From contig WGMD01000002.1 of assembly GCA_016125255.1 (NCBI GenBank), forward strand, positions 124,001 through 188,000: a stretch of 64,000 bases of DNA, given 5' to 3'. This document shows positions 9,901-17,973 of this stretch, one piece after another; position 1 is the stretch's first letter; each line of letters starts with the position of its first letter. A program made the translations under genes and the position numbers. This stretch comes from Planctomycetota bacterium (GTDB lineage Bacteria > Planctomycetota > Phycisphaerae > Phycisphaerales > Zrk34). The notes under the pieces were generated by a model. It saw only the letters and a list, made by a program, of their open reading frames with translations. It did not search any database and was not told the origin of the DNA.

Positions 9901-12900
9901 CTCGACCCGCAGCCAGTACGACCCGTCCTCCGCATACACGCGGGCCCGTTCGCTGATCTTCGCGTCGGACATGAGGATCGCCCCGTCGTCGAGCAGCCGG
10001 AACGTCGCCGGCTCCTTCGCGTCGATCCACACGTGATAGTCGATCTTCATGCTGTCCGGCTCGGCGTTCAACTCAACAATGACGCGCTTCATCGTGCTGT
10101 CCGTCGCGAGGTTCGCCGCCGATGCGCGACCGCCGCTCAGGAGCATCAGCGCCGCCAGCGCCATCGCCGTCATCCCCGCCTCTCCGACCGGCCGGGTCGA
10201 CAACTGCATGATCCGAATCATGCCCGTGCGCCAAATGACATACACCACCAGCACCGCCGCGACGCCCCATGTGAGCACGTGCCCCAGCATCATCGCCACG
10301 GGAATCCGCATCTGGTTGATCGTGATCACATCGAACTGCGCCGCCGCATAGATCAGCCCGGTGACGCCCAGCGACCAGCACAGCGCCCGGGCCTTCCGCC
10401 AGACCGCGCCCAGCACGAGCAGCCCGATCGCCGCGATCGGCGCCGCGACCGCGCCGATGAACGTCGCGTGCTGACGCCACGCCGGCACCACCCGCGCCTC
10501 GATCGTCAACGGATCCTTATCGCTGAGATTGACCGGCTGCGTGAACGACAAGCTCCGCAGATCGTCGGCCGTCGACATCGTGCTTGTCATGTCCGTGGTC
10601 AATCCCGCCATGAGGCCGACGATGAGCACGAGCAGCGCCGCCGCCGTCAGCATTGCCGCGCCGGCCAGCGGGCGATTGATCACGCGCACCAGCAGCACCA
10701 GCCCGCACGCCCCCGCCAATAGAAACAGCCATGTCAACCCGTCCGTTACGCGCTCGATCGCCTCGCCCCACGCTTCGCCCACGTGACCGAGCACCAACGA
10801 CAGATCACCGAGGCCCATCGCCCGCTCCTCCGCCAGCATGTTGCCCCCCGCCGCATGAATCGACCAATCGTCCGGCGTGCTCACCGACCACTGCGCATAC
10901 GTCGAACGAACCAGACTGCGCGGCGCTTCGAGGTTCAGCCGTCCGCCCCAGCCGACCGGATCATGCGACTGCCCGTATTCGAGCTCGACCGTCATCGGAT
11001 CATTGGGATTGCGCGGCCGCTTGAGCGGGATCAATAGTTGCCCCTTGCCCGCGTCGAACGAAGCGGTGACGCGAATGCGCTTCTCCTGTCCGTTTTCCAT
11101 TTCGACCATGTGCGTCGACCACACATTCGCCCCCGCGGGCATCGAAAGCGTCAGAAACTGGCTGGAGGTGTTCTTGATTTTGTACCGGACGCGCGTCACC
11201 GACTCGGCCCGGCCCTGATCGTCGACGGCGATGTCGGTGGCCATCTGCGTGACCTCGATCACGACCGGCAGCAGCTCGCCGCGCTCGTACGCCTTAACCG
11301 ACAGCGCCACACGATGCGGCGTCCGCACGTACTTGTAGGTCTTGAGCACCGGCGCGCTGAGCAGCAGCCGGTAGTTCGCCGGTACTTCCTCGCGCGCGAT
11401 CTCCAGCAGTCCCGCCGCGTCGTCCTTGGGCGTTTCAAGCTGGAGGTTCAGATGACTCGTCAGGGCGATGAAGCCGGTCTGCGTTTCAGCGCCGAGGACT
11501 TCGACGCCGCCGATCAGCACCGCGCCGCCGTCGGCATAGCGCTGGCGGAACACGACGCCGAGGTTGTAGTCGCCGATGACCTTTCGGCTGAGTTTGACGG
11601 TGTAAAGCTCGCCGTCGTGGTCCCACCGCCGCACGTCCCGCCCGACGAATTCGACGTTTTCGAGCCCCGCCGGCACGGTGAACTTCAGCTCATCGACCGG
11701 CGCGCCCGAAATGAAATAGTTGACCACGACCGACCCGTACGCCAGTCCCTCGCCCAGCGCGATCAGGTGGAACGACTCGACGCGCATGCCCGACGCCTTC
11801 TTCTTCGCATCGAGCGTCAGCGACCAGTTGCTCTCGCGGAAGCGGTAGGCGAACTGCGCCGCCGCGACGCGCATCGGGACCGACCCGGTGTGCACCTCGC
11901 GCAGCTCCTTCACTTGCGGGCGCTCAAGCTGCACGCCTTCCTCGGCGGCGATGACGACGTAGCCGCGCTCGTTCTTGGCGCCTTCGACGCGCAGGCCGGC
12001 GAGCGTCTGCGTCTTATCGAGCGGCCCGTGACCGAGTTCGAGACGCAGGTCGATGAGCGTGCGCCCGACGATCGGTTCCCTGAAGTGGACCGCCACGACC
12101 GTCGCCCCGTCCGCGCCGGTCTGTGCGCGATAGTCATCGACGCCCGGTCCGCCGACGTTCGTCACCGAATACCCCTTGGGCACATCGAGATTGACCGAGC
12201 GCAGCGGCGCATCGCGCACGTCCAGCTCCACCTGCGCTTCGATGATCAGATCGTCCTCGCGCACCGTCGCGGTCAGGCGCTGCGCCGCGTCGTAGGCCGG
12301 CACGATCTCGTCCAGCGAAAGCGCCAATTGATAATTTCCCCCGGCGAATGTGTAGAAAAACGCATTGCCCGTCGGCAGCGGGCGCGCCTGTTTGGCGTCG
12401 CCGCCGGAGCGCGGAAACGCCCCGGCGTCGATCTGCGACAGACCCGAGGTCTGCTTGACCACCAGCGCGATCGCCGAGTCGGTGCCGATCGCCAGATGCC
12501 CGCTCGTCCGCGCATCGCCCGTGACGGCGATCACCGGCAGGGCGACCTGTGCGGGGAACTTGGGCAGCACCATCTCGGCGATGAGCTGGAGGTCGTAGCG
12601 ATTCGTCTGCGCCGCGTTGAGGGTCACATCGAGCCGCTGACCGGTCGCCGTCGGCGTCAGCTTCCAGTCACGGATATGTCCGCCGCGCACCTGCGTCACG
12701 CTCACGCCCGCCGGCACGTCGAAGGCCAGTTCGCTGAGCCGGCCCTGGGCGATGTCGAAGGTGAAGATCGTGTCGAGGCGGAGCGCGGCGGGCGTGATGC
12801 GCGCGATCGTGTTGGCCCGGCTCGAAAGCATCAGCGCGGCATCGAGCGCCTGCACCTGCGGCTTCCACCGGACCGTGAACGGCTTGCCCGGCCCGAGAAT

Positions 12901-13386
12901 CGCCGTCACCACCAGATGGCCGTCCTCGACCGTCCGCTCCTGCCGCAGCGCCCCGTCGAAGCGGACTTCCAGATCGGTGCGGTCGGCGATGACTTTCAGT
13001 TCGCGCACGCGCGAGGCGGGCACGGTGAACGTCGCCTCGCGCCACGCCCCGCCTTCGATGACCGCCGGCCGGGCGGCGAAGGTCGCATCGACGTGATACT
13101 GCCCGCGCTCGGGCCAGGCAAGGCGATAGGTTTTCTGATCGGCGTCATAGGTGACGCGATCCCGGCCGTTCGTGCTGATCTGCGCGAGGACGACGTCGCC
13201 GGTGATGAGCGCATAGGTTTTGTCACGGCTTGCGTGATTCACATCGAAGCTCAGACCGAAGGCGATGTTGGCGCCGTCGATCTGCCCGATGATCTTCATC
13301 TGATCGATCGGATCGGCGGCGGGTTCATCGGCGTGAGCCGCCGTTGCGGCGAGCGTGAGGAGCAGAAGAGTGAAGATCGGTTTCAT
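6922..13386 (-). CDS. Giant secreted/membrane beta-rich protein with two-fold internal duplication
   Basis: 2154 residues. It begins with a signal peptide (MKPIFTLLLLTLAATAAHA), chosen over an upstream in-frame start because AGGAG precedes ATG 13386. Residues ~25-860 are beta-rich. A hub of several hydrophobic helices follows (about 880-950 and 970-1090), the last looking like a second signal peptide (LMLLSGGRASA). Residues ~1095-1930 repeat the order of the first half. Near 1930-2000 is a Gln-rich, TPR-like helical segment (QQQQQ run), and a final helix (about 2114-2135) precedes a short charged tail. No enzyme motif was found. It lies 226 bases downstream of the VWA gene on the same strand. 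Function unknown; an envelope scaffold or adhesion complex is an inference. Confidence 0.85.
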   Translation of the reverse strand: MKPIFTLLLLTLAATAAHADEPAADPIDQMKIIGQIDGANIAFGLSFDVNHASRDKTYALITGDVVLAQISTNGRDRVTYDADQKTYRLAWPERGQYHVDATFAARPAVIEGGAWREATFTVPASRVRELKVIADRTDLEVRFDGALRQERTVEDGHLVVTAILGPGKPFTVRWKPQVQALDAALMLSSRANTIARITPAALRLDTIFTFDIAQGRLSELAFDVPAGVSVTQVRGGHIRDWKLTPTATGQRLDVTLNAAQTNRYDLQLIAEMVLPKFPAQVALPVIAVTGDARTSGHLAIGTDSAIALVVKQTSGLSQIDAGAFPRSGGDAKQARPLPTGNAFFYTFAGGNYQLALSLDEIVPAYDAAQRLTATVREDDLIIEAQVELDVRDAPLRSVNLDVPKGYSVTNVGGPGVDDYRAQTGADGATVVAVHFREPIVGRTLIDLRLELGHGPLDKTQTLAGLRVEGAKNERGYVVIAAEEGVQLERPQVKELREVHTGSVPMRVAAAQFAYRFRESNWSLTLDAKKKASGMRVESFHLIALGEGLAYGSVVVNYFISGAPVDELKFTVPAGLENVEFVGRDVRRWDHDGELYTVKLSRKVIGDYNLGVVFRQRYADGGAVLIGGVEVLGAETQTGFIALTSHLNLQLETPKDDAAGLLEIAREEVPANYRLLLSAPVLKTYKYVRTPHRVALSVKAYERGELLPVVIEVTQMATDIAVDDQGRAESVTRVRYKIKNTSSQFLTLSMPAGANVWSTHMVEMENGQEKRIRVTASFDAGKGQLLIPLKRPRNPNDPMTVELEYGQSHDPVGWGGRLNLEAPRSLVRSTYAQWSVSTPDDWSIHAAGGNMLAEERAMGLGDLSLVLGHVGEAWGEAIERVTDGLTWLFLLAGACGLVLLVRVINRPLAGAAMLTAAALLVLIVGLMAGLTTDMTSTMSTADDLRSLSFTQPVNLSDKDPLTIEARVVPAWRQHATFIGAVAAPIAAIGLLVLGAVWRKARALCWSLGVTGLIYAAAQFDVITINQMRIPVAMMLGHVLTWGVAAVLVVYVIWRTGMIRIMQLSTRPVGEAGMTAMALAALMLLSGGRASAANLATDSTMKRVIVELNAEPDSMKIDYHVWIDAKEPATFRLLDDGAILMSDAKISERARVYAEDGSYWLRVERAGAYEVRMTFLSPLGAAADDGSRAFAMPMPASLTNQVQLTIPRNGLVVESPGAMRFVQHETAQQTIAVMMAGPGEGVRFAWRPRLRQTSMEKSVVFAEVTSLLRFDTAIATGHHQVQLQIAQGELSGVQMKLPDNMTVSAVEGERVGAWRFDPATHMLEARLTQPVSGEYTLSVTTQITGGAMPWSATVRNPQVIGATEQRGSVGVVGSGAVYVQIGKHPQAMNAEDFTRAAAKLMQCDNTIKPADLRYAYRTVRDADEIEVTAFEIKPELRSAMNGSFSVGDERLVLNGELAIEVAKAGVFSVELRMPAAYDIDALTAPQISHWDESVEDGVRIVQVHFVAKTLGVVTAKLALSRPVTDLPAKLDVPRVEVAGSMKHSGQVVVQAVRGVRLSIAQRNGISELNPADLGIREAGVLAFRLLKPDWEVGLATEVVEPRITVDYLHAAAVSEGLVRHTHYLRYRLAHAGAKVFEVRVPAGALGLLITGPEIANMKPDKDDPTLWRIELARKWFDRPYPLTLRYETQFKLETGQVTLEPVEAIGGDLYHGDIVVRTSDKVELKALTVGPTLTSAEPRNIDRQFGAGDLSDAALTYSTNAPTYALTLSVQRHDAAKLLEADVEHTSITTVVNERGQSINHVELQMRVGAKRHLATRLPEGASIWSLMVNNRSTLPSLTHDAKGEPVTLIPLGHAGVGELPVTVELIYIVPAPGDWRTAMQHYEGPRFDLPLKDVTWRFFVPEDMNYESFEGTLSVNDQVLRAMPVSGYGVDAYEQQQQQMVEQDNRLALELQSRGQQWAQQGEQYKAKQALESAYNYSFNDAALNEDARVQLHQLSRQQAMVGLKGRRAYLRPRDGSAEAANAPAAVQDLGDQFSAEQADRELGALDRFDSENLERITDRIIDIQEAAAGEVAPLSIHMPTRGRLLEFDRPLQVKADSPMTVSFAATPMTPPRTRFGYYAAVGLFAGLCLLMLAAPRVTGRARAAGEVSEANEAE

Positions 13387-13476
13387 GAAAGTCGCTCCTG
13401 CAAAGATGCGGACGTACGATCCAAGTCCGGCGCATCGCGTCGGTTTGTCACGGGTCTGTAACAACTTCTCAAGTTC

Positions 13477-13610
13477 CGACCCCCTCCCTCGAAGGGAGGG
13501 GTTGGGGAGGGATTGGCAGGCGGCGCGGCGTTCGATTGCACGAGCGCGTCGCCGGCTTGCCAATCCCCCTCCCGCGCCTCCCCCTTCAAGGGGGAGGTGT
13601 CCAACAACCG
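13477..13610. repeat. Composite inverted repeat of GC-rich REP-like palindromes
   Basis: Two hairpin units (CCCTCCCTCGAAGGGAGGG and CTCCCCCTTCAAGGGGGAG) face each other, separated by inverted arms reading GGGATTGGCAGGCGGCG and its near-complement CGCCGGCTTGCCAATCCCC. The element fills most of the gap between the VWA gene and the giant gene. Spurious reading frames across it encode Pro/Lys/Gly-rich peptides. Confidence 0.8.
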
Positions 13611-13612
13611 GC

Positions 13613-16600
13613 CTACGGGGCCGGGGGAAGTCCCTTGGCGGACTGCACGAGCTCGAGCAGTTCCGCGGCCTGCTGATCGAGGGGCAGCGCGTTGGTCACG
13701 TCGATGAGCGTGCGTTCGACGGCTTCGAGACTGCCGCCGCGGGCATGCTCCGAATTCCGCAGAATCTCCGCGAATTCCGCCGCCGAGGCCGCCAGATAGA
13801 AGCGCGGCTGCGCGGTCGGCGTGGCGTCACGCATGACGTCATCGCTGCGCAGCCGCCGGCTGATCTCCTCGACCTGATCGGTGTCGACGTTCTTGTAGCG
13901 GACGAACACGGTGCCCAGGTCCGCCTCGCCGTCGAGCAGTTCGACTTCGTACAGCGCCGTCACCGACTGCCCCGATCCGACTTCGCCGGCGTCGACGGCG
14001 TCGTTGCGGAAGTCCTTGTCGGCGATGTCGCGATTCTCATATCCGACGAGCCGGTAGCGGCGGACGCGCTGCGGATTGAACTCGACCTGAATCTTGGCGT
14101 CCTTCGCCACGGTCTGAAGCGTCGCGGCCATCTGGTCGACGAAGACGCGCTGCGCCTCGGCGGGCGTGTCGACGAAAATGTACTGCCCATCGCCCGAGTC
14201 GGCGAGCTTTTCCATGATCGCATCGTTGTACGCGCCGAGGCCGAACCCGACGCTCGTCAGCGCGATGCCCTGCTTGCGGGAATCGACGACCTTGTCGAGC
14301 ATGGCCTGTGCATCGGTTTCGCCGACGTTCGCCACGCCGTCGGAGCAGAGGATGATCTGATTGATCGCGCCGCTGACGAAGTGGCGGCGGGCGATGTCGT
14401 AGCCGAGCTTGAGGCCTTCGGTCATGTTGGTCGACCCGCCGGTCTGAATGGCGTCGATGGAGCGGCGGATATCGCCGGCGTTTTCGGCGGGCGCGGCTTC
14501 GAGGGCGAGCGTGGCCTGCGAGCCGTAGGTCACGATCGACACATGATCGCCGGGGCCCAGTTCATCGACGAGCATGCGCAGGGCGGACTGCACGAGCGGC
14601 ATCCGATCGGGCTTCTCCATGGAGCCGGACGCATCAATGACGAAAACGAGATTGGCGGGCTTGCGTCCTTCGCGTCCGATCGTTTTGGCCTTGACGCCGA
14701 TCTTCAGGAGCGTCAGATGCTCGCCAAACGGCGCGGCGGCGGCCTGCGTGTGAATCGCGAAAGTGCGCGGCGACTGATTGTCATAGTTGTAGTCGAACGC
14801 ATTGACGAACTCCTCCATCCGCACCGCCCCCGCCGGCGGCCGATACCCCGCGCGAATGTAACGCCGGCACAGGGCATACGAAGCCGTGTCCACGTCCATC
14901 GCGAACGTCGAGAAGCGGTCCTTGTCCGTCATGACAAACGGGTTGACGGGAAGTTGATTAAACGAGGACGACGGGGGCAGCGTGTCATCGACGGGTTCGG
15001 CCTGGACCTGACCCAACTCGAGCGACTGCGCGTTCAGTTCGCCCAGCTTGCCTGACACGATCACCGGCAAGGCATTGGGATCCTGCTTGAGCTTCTGCTC
15101 ATACTGCGCGAGGTTCTTTTCATCGACGCCCGCCTTGCGTGCCGATTCCTGCTGGGCCTGTTGCATGGCGACGGCGGACTGGAGTGTATTTTCGAGGCGC
15201 TCGGTCGAGGCGGGCTGATCGGCGGCGGGCTGAAGGGCGGGGCCGGATTTGGTGGCGACTTCTTCGTGCAGGGCTTCGGCCTGGTCGCGGTACTTGGCGG
15301 CGAGTTTCTTGTTGGACTCGATCTGCCGCTCGGCTTCCTGAAGCTGCTTCATCTGACGCGGCGCGACGGCGACTTCGCTGCGGTCCAAGTCGCGCTGGGC
15401 GTCTTCGTTGGCATCGGTTCGTTTGAGCGATTCGGTGCGACCGGCGATCGCGCCGCCGATGATCGTCTTGTCGCTCATGTCTTTTTCGGCGGCGGGAGCT
15501 TTGGGGGCGGCGTCGGCGAGTTCCGATTTGGTGGCGGCGCGAAGTGTGTCGATGGACTGACCGCCCTGCGGCGCGAGGACCGGCGCGGCGGCGGCGGCGA
15601 CGGGCTTGGGCGTCATCGGCGGGCGCGCCGCGGGAGCGGACGCCGCCGGGGGCGGCGGGGGCGCGGCGGGCTTGGCGGGAACCGGGGCGCCCGTCGTGTC
15701 GCCGAATTTCATCAAGGGTTCCTGCGCCTTGGCGAGTTCCTCGACTTCCTTGCCGGAGGTGACGCTCGTCGACTTCTTGCCTTCGGCGAGGCGGCGATTG
15801 GAACGCACGTCCGCCCCATCCGCCGCGACCTGGCCGACATCGTCCGACTTGAACCGCTCGCCGGCGGCGACTTCGCCGCCGAGCGCGACCTGACCTTTGC
15901 CGCCCGCCCCGGCGCCGCCGGGCCCGCCGTGCGCGACGGCATTCTTGTTGCCCGCCGCATCCGCCTCGCCGCTCATCGGCCGGGCCGGCTCTTCGGCGGG
16001 TTTGGCGGCGAGTCCGGCGTCGAGGCCAAACTTGCCGCTGAAATCACTCGGCGTGTCAGCCGAGAAGGTGGTGCCGCGCACCGCCAGCGTCTTGGACTTG
16101 TCTTCCATCTGCCGCCCGCGACTTTCCGTGGCGACGGCGGCGCCTTCGCCTTTGGCTTCGAACGTCGCGCTGCCGGGCTTGTTGTCGGCGGACTGATCGT
16201 ACGCGCGAGCGCCGTTGCGCCCCTCCGTCGCTCCGAAGGCCTGACGACCCAACTCATCATCGAACCGCTTCATCTTTTCGGTCGTCGCCACAGCGCCCGA
16301 CCCCGACGCATCCGCCGCGCGATCGGCGGCAATGTAACCCTCGGCGACTTTCCCCTGCGGCATCGGCCCGCTAGTCGGCGCGGGCGCCATCTCCGCTGCC
16401 GGCTCGGGCGAGTTCACCACCGGCCCCGCCGTCGTCTGCGACCCCCGCGCGAAGAACGACTCCGACGACTGCCCGCTGCGGCGATGCTCCGCATCGTTAT
16501 ACGCCCAAGCGCGATCCGATTCGCCAAGTTCGCGCGAGCGACCGGAAGACAAATCCATCGCCTGAGCTTCGACCGTTGAATTGCGCTCTAATCTGTTGTA

Positions 16601-17047
16601 GCGATCAACTTCCGCAGCAGCCGAGCGGGCCGGCGAGGGCTGCCCACCAATATCAATCATCCCGTACCGCGGGTTCTCGCGCATCATTCCACCCGGCCCG
16701 AACAACCCCCACCCCGCAAACGCCAGCAATCCCAACGACGCCGCGATGCCCAGTGGGCGGATCGGAATCGTGAACGGCCCGATGGCCATGCGACCCCGCT
16801 GACGCAGTTCATCGTCCGCTGCCTGCATCATCAGCTTCGCCCGTTTCGTCGAGCTGAGCTTGAGCACCGGCTGGGCGTCGATCGACTGCTTGAGCAGGTT
16901 CGCGGTCAGACGCAGGTCGCCGAGTTTTTCGCGGCAGACTTCGCAGCCGGCAATGTGGGCGTGAAGCGCCTGCGTTTCGGCGGCGTCCGCATCCAGTTCG
17001 CCGAACGCGAGGGAAGAGAGCAAGATTTCTGCCTGTTCGCATTGCAT
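13613..17047 (-). CDS. Anti-sigma-like zinc finger fused to YfbK-type VWA protein
   Basis: 1144 residues. The N-terminus has an HC2-type zinc-binding pattern (H...CEVC within residues 1-45) typical of ECF anti-sigma factors, then a membrane helix near residues 95-120. A long low-complexity Ala/Pro/Gly/Lys-rich region (about 130-690) follows. The C-terminal ~430 residues match YfbK: a VWF_N-like segment (about 715-790), a VWA domain with an intact MIDAS start (DASGS near 800) and downstream D of CSDG, and a DUF3520-like tail. Topology predicts a cytoplasmic zinc finger and an external VWA domain. It follows the ECF sigma gene by 28 bases. The fusion suggests signalling from a surface VWA sensor to the sigma factor (inference). 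Confidence 0.85.
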   Translation of the reverse strand: MQCEQAEILLSSLAFGELDADAAETQALHAHIAGCEVCREKLGDLRLTANLLKQSIDAQPVLKLSSTKRAKLMMQAADDELRQRGRMAIGPFTIPIRPLGIAASLGLLAFAGWGLFGPGGMMRENPRYGMIDIGGQPSPARSAAAEVDRYNRLERNSTVEAQAMDLSSGRSRELGESDRAWAYNDAEHRRSGQSSESFFARGSQTTAGPVVNSPEPAAEMAPAPTSGPMPQGKVAEGYIAADRAADASGSGAVATTEKMKRFDDELGRQAFGATEGRNGARAYDQSADNKPGSATFEAKGEGAAVATESRGRQMEDKSKTLAVRGTTFSADTPSDFSGKFGLDAGLAAKPAEEPARPMSGEADAAGNKNAVAHGGPGGAGAGGKGQVALGGEVAAGERFKSDDVGQVAADGADVRSNRRLAEGKKSTSVTSGKEVEELAKAQEPLMKFGDTTGAPVPAKPAAPPPPPAASAPAARPPMTPKPVAAAAAPVLAPQGGQSIDTLRAATKSELADAAPKAPAAEKDMSDKTIIGGAIAGRTESLKRTDANEDAQRDLDRSEVAVAPRQMKQLQEAERQIESNKKLAAKYRDQAEALHEEVATKSGPALQPAADQPASTERLENTLQSAVAMQQAQQESARKAGVDEKNLAQYEQKLKQDPNALPVIVSGKLGELNAQSLELGQVQAEPVDDTLPPSSSFNQLPVNPFVMTDKDRFSTFAMDVDTASYALCRRYIRAGYRPPAGAVRMEEFVNAFDYNYDNQSPRTFAIHTQAAAAPFGEHLTLLKIGVKAKTIGREGRKPANLVFVIDASGSMEKPDRMPLVQSALRMLVDELGPGDHVSIVTYGSQATLALEAAPAENAGDIRRSIDAIQTGGSTNMTEGLKLGYDIARRHFVSGAINQIILCSDGVANVGETDAQAMLDKVVDSRKQGIALTSVGFGLGAYNDAIMEKLADSGDGQYIFVDTPAEAQRVFVDQMAATLQTVAKDAKIQVEFNPQRVRRYRLVGYENRDIADKDFRNDAVDAGEVGSGQSVTALYEVELLDGEADLGTVFVRYKNVDTDQVEEISRRLRSDDVMRDATPTAQPRFYLAASAAEFAEILRNSEHARGGSLEAVERTLIDVTNALPLDQQAAELLELVQSAKGLPPAP

Positions 17048-17075
17048 GGTCGGTTACTCCGCTGTGTTAGCGGCT

Positions 17076-17675
17076 CTAAATCACTCCCTGCTGTTTGAGT
17101 CGCGTGGCCAGTAGGTCCATTGCCTGATGCAGGCGGTAATGCACGTTCGACGGCGTCGTGTTGAGCACTTCGCCGATCTGTTTCATCGTCAATCCTTGAA
17201 TCACTTTGAGCATGACCACTTGTCTCATCGCTTCGGGCAGTTCGCTGACCGCCGCCAGCGCCTTGCCGTACGCTTCGGTGCGGATCATGTCCGCCAGCGC
17301 TTCGTCGCCGTCCGCTTGTCGGGCCTTCTGATCCTCGCGGGCCTGCTCAACGACGGCCTGCTGGCCCTGCTTGCGGACGCGTCGTTTTCGGCCGACGTCC
17401 ATCGCGACGTTGTGCGCCACGCGGTAGAGCCAGACGCTCATGTCGCCGATGCTCGCCGGGCCTTGTGCTTGCACCTGGCGATGGAGCCGCAGGAACGTGT
17501 CCTGCACGACATCCTCTGCTTCGTGCATCGCCCGCCCCAGCACCGTCACGACGTACCTGAGCAGCGGCGATTCGTATCGCTCCACCACCGTCGCGAAGTC
17601 GAACGCCACAGCCGCCTCCGCCCGCGCGGGTTGATCGGCCTCGATGGCCAGTTCGCTGAACTGCGGTGGGCTCAT
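17076..17675 (-). CDS. ECF-type RNA polymerase sigma factor
   Basis: 199 residues. Region 2 includes the DVVQDTFLRLHR helix, and region 4 ends in a helix-turn-helix around LTMKQIGEVLNTTPSNVHYRLHQA. Together they are typical of RpoE/ECF sigma factors. ATG 17675 starts with MSPPQF; an upstream in-frame start would add 27 residues lacking similarity to sigma factors. The downstream anti-sigma-like/VWA gene is probably its regulator, because cognate ECF and anti-sigma genes are usually adjacent. It is transcribed divergently from the 40-residue-repeat protein. Confidence 0.9.
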   Translation of the reverse strand: MSPPQFSELAIEADQPARAEAAVAFDFATVVERYESPLLRYVVTVLGRAMHEAEDVVQDTFLRLHRQVQAQGPASIGDMSVWLYRVAHNVAMDVGRKRRVRKQGQQAVVEQAREDQKARQADGDEALADMIRTEAYGKALAAVSELPEAMRQVVMLKVIQGLTMKQIGEVLNTTPSNVHYRLHQAMDLLATRLKQQGVI

Positions 17676-17740
17676 GACATTGCCCTTGCTGGCGTACACA
17701 GTGACATAGACGCGGGACCGGGGAAGGCGTTCAAAAGAAA

Positions 17741-17852
17741 AATGATCAATGTCCAAGCACCAATGCCCAAGGAAGGAACGGCCTGCGGTCTTCTATTTTG
17801 ACATTGGCTTTTGAACATTCCCTTGGTCATTGGTGCTTGGACATTGGTCATT
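17741..17852. repeat. Long inverted repeat between divergent sigma factor and coiled-coil genes
   Basis: The left arm (17741-17774) and right arm (17819-17852) are 34 bases each and complementary with three mismatches; both contain AATGTCCAAGCACCAATG or its complement. A 44-base AT-richer centre separates them. The composition is distinct from the surrounding coding DNA. A partial similar sequence (AATGACCAATGGCAAATG) lies near 26505. Confidence 0.8.
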
Positions 17853-17973
17853 TCCGAACGTCCGGTCCAATAACATTCTACCGTCACATCCCGCACACTC
17901 CCCCCAGGTTAACTCACCCCTACAAACCGCCGATACCCAACGCGGGAACTGTTCCATTCATGGAGTGACGCCG

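Noticed and set aside
11038-13461. Plus-strand open frame of 807 codons antisense to the giant gene
   Set aside because: Same shadow pattern; no ribosome site or recognisable domain.
13383-13607. Small minus-strand frame between the VWA and giant genes
   Set aside because: The peptide is a translation of REP-like palindromes.
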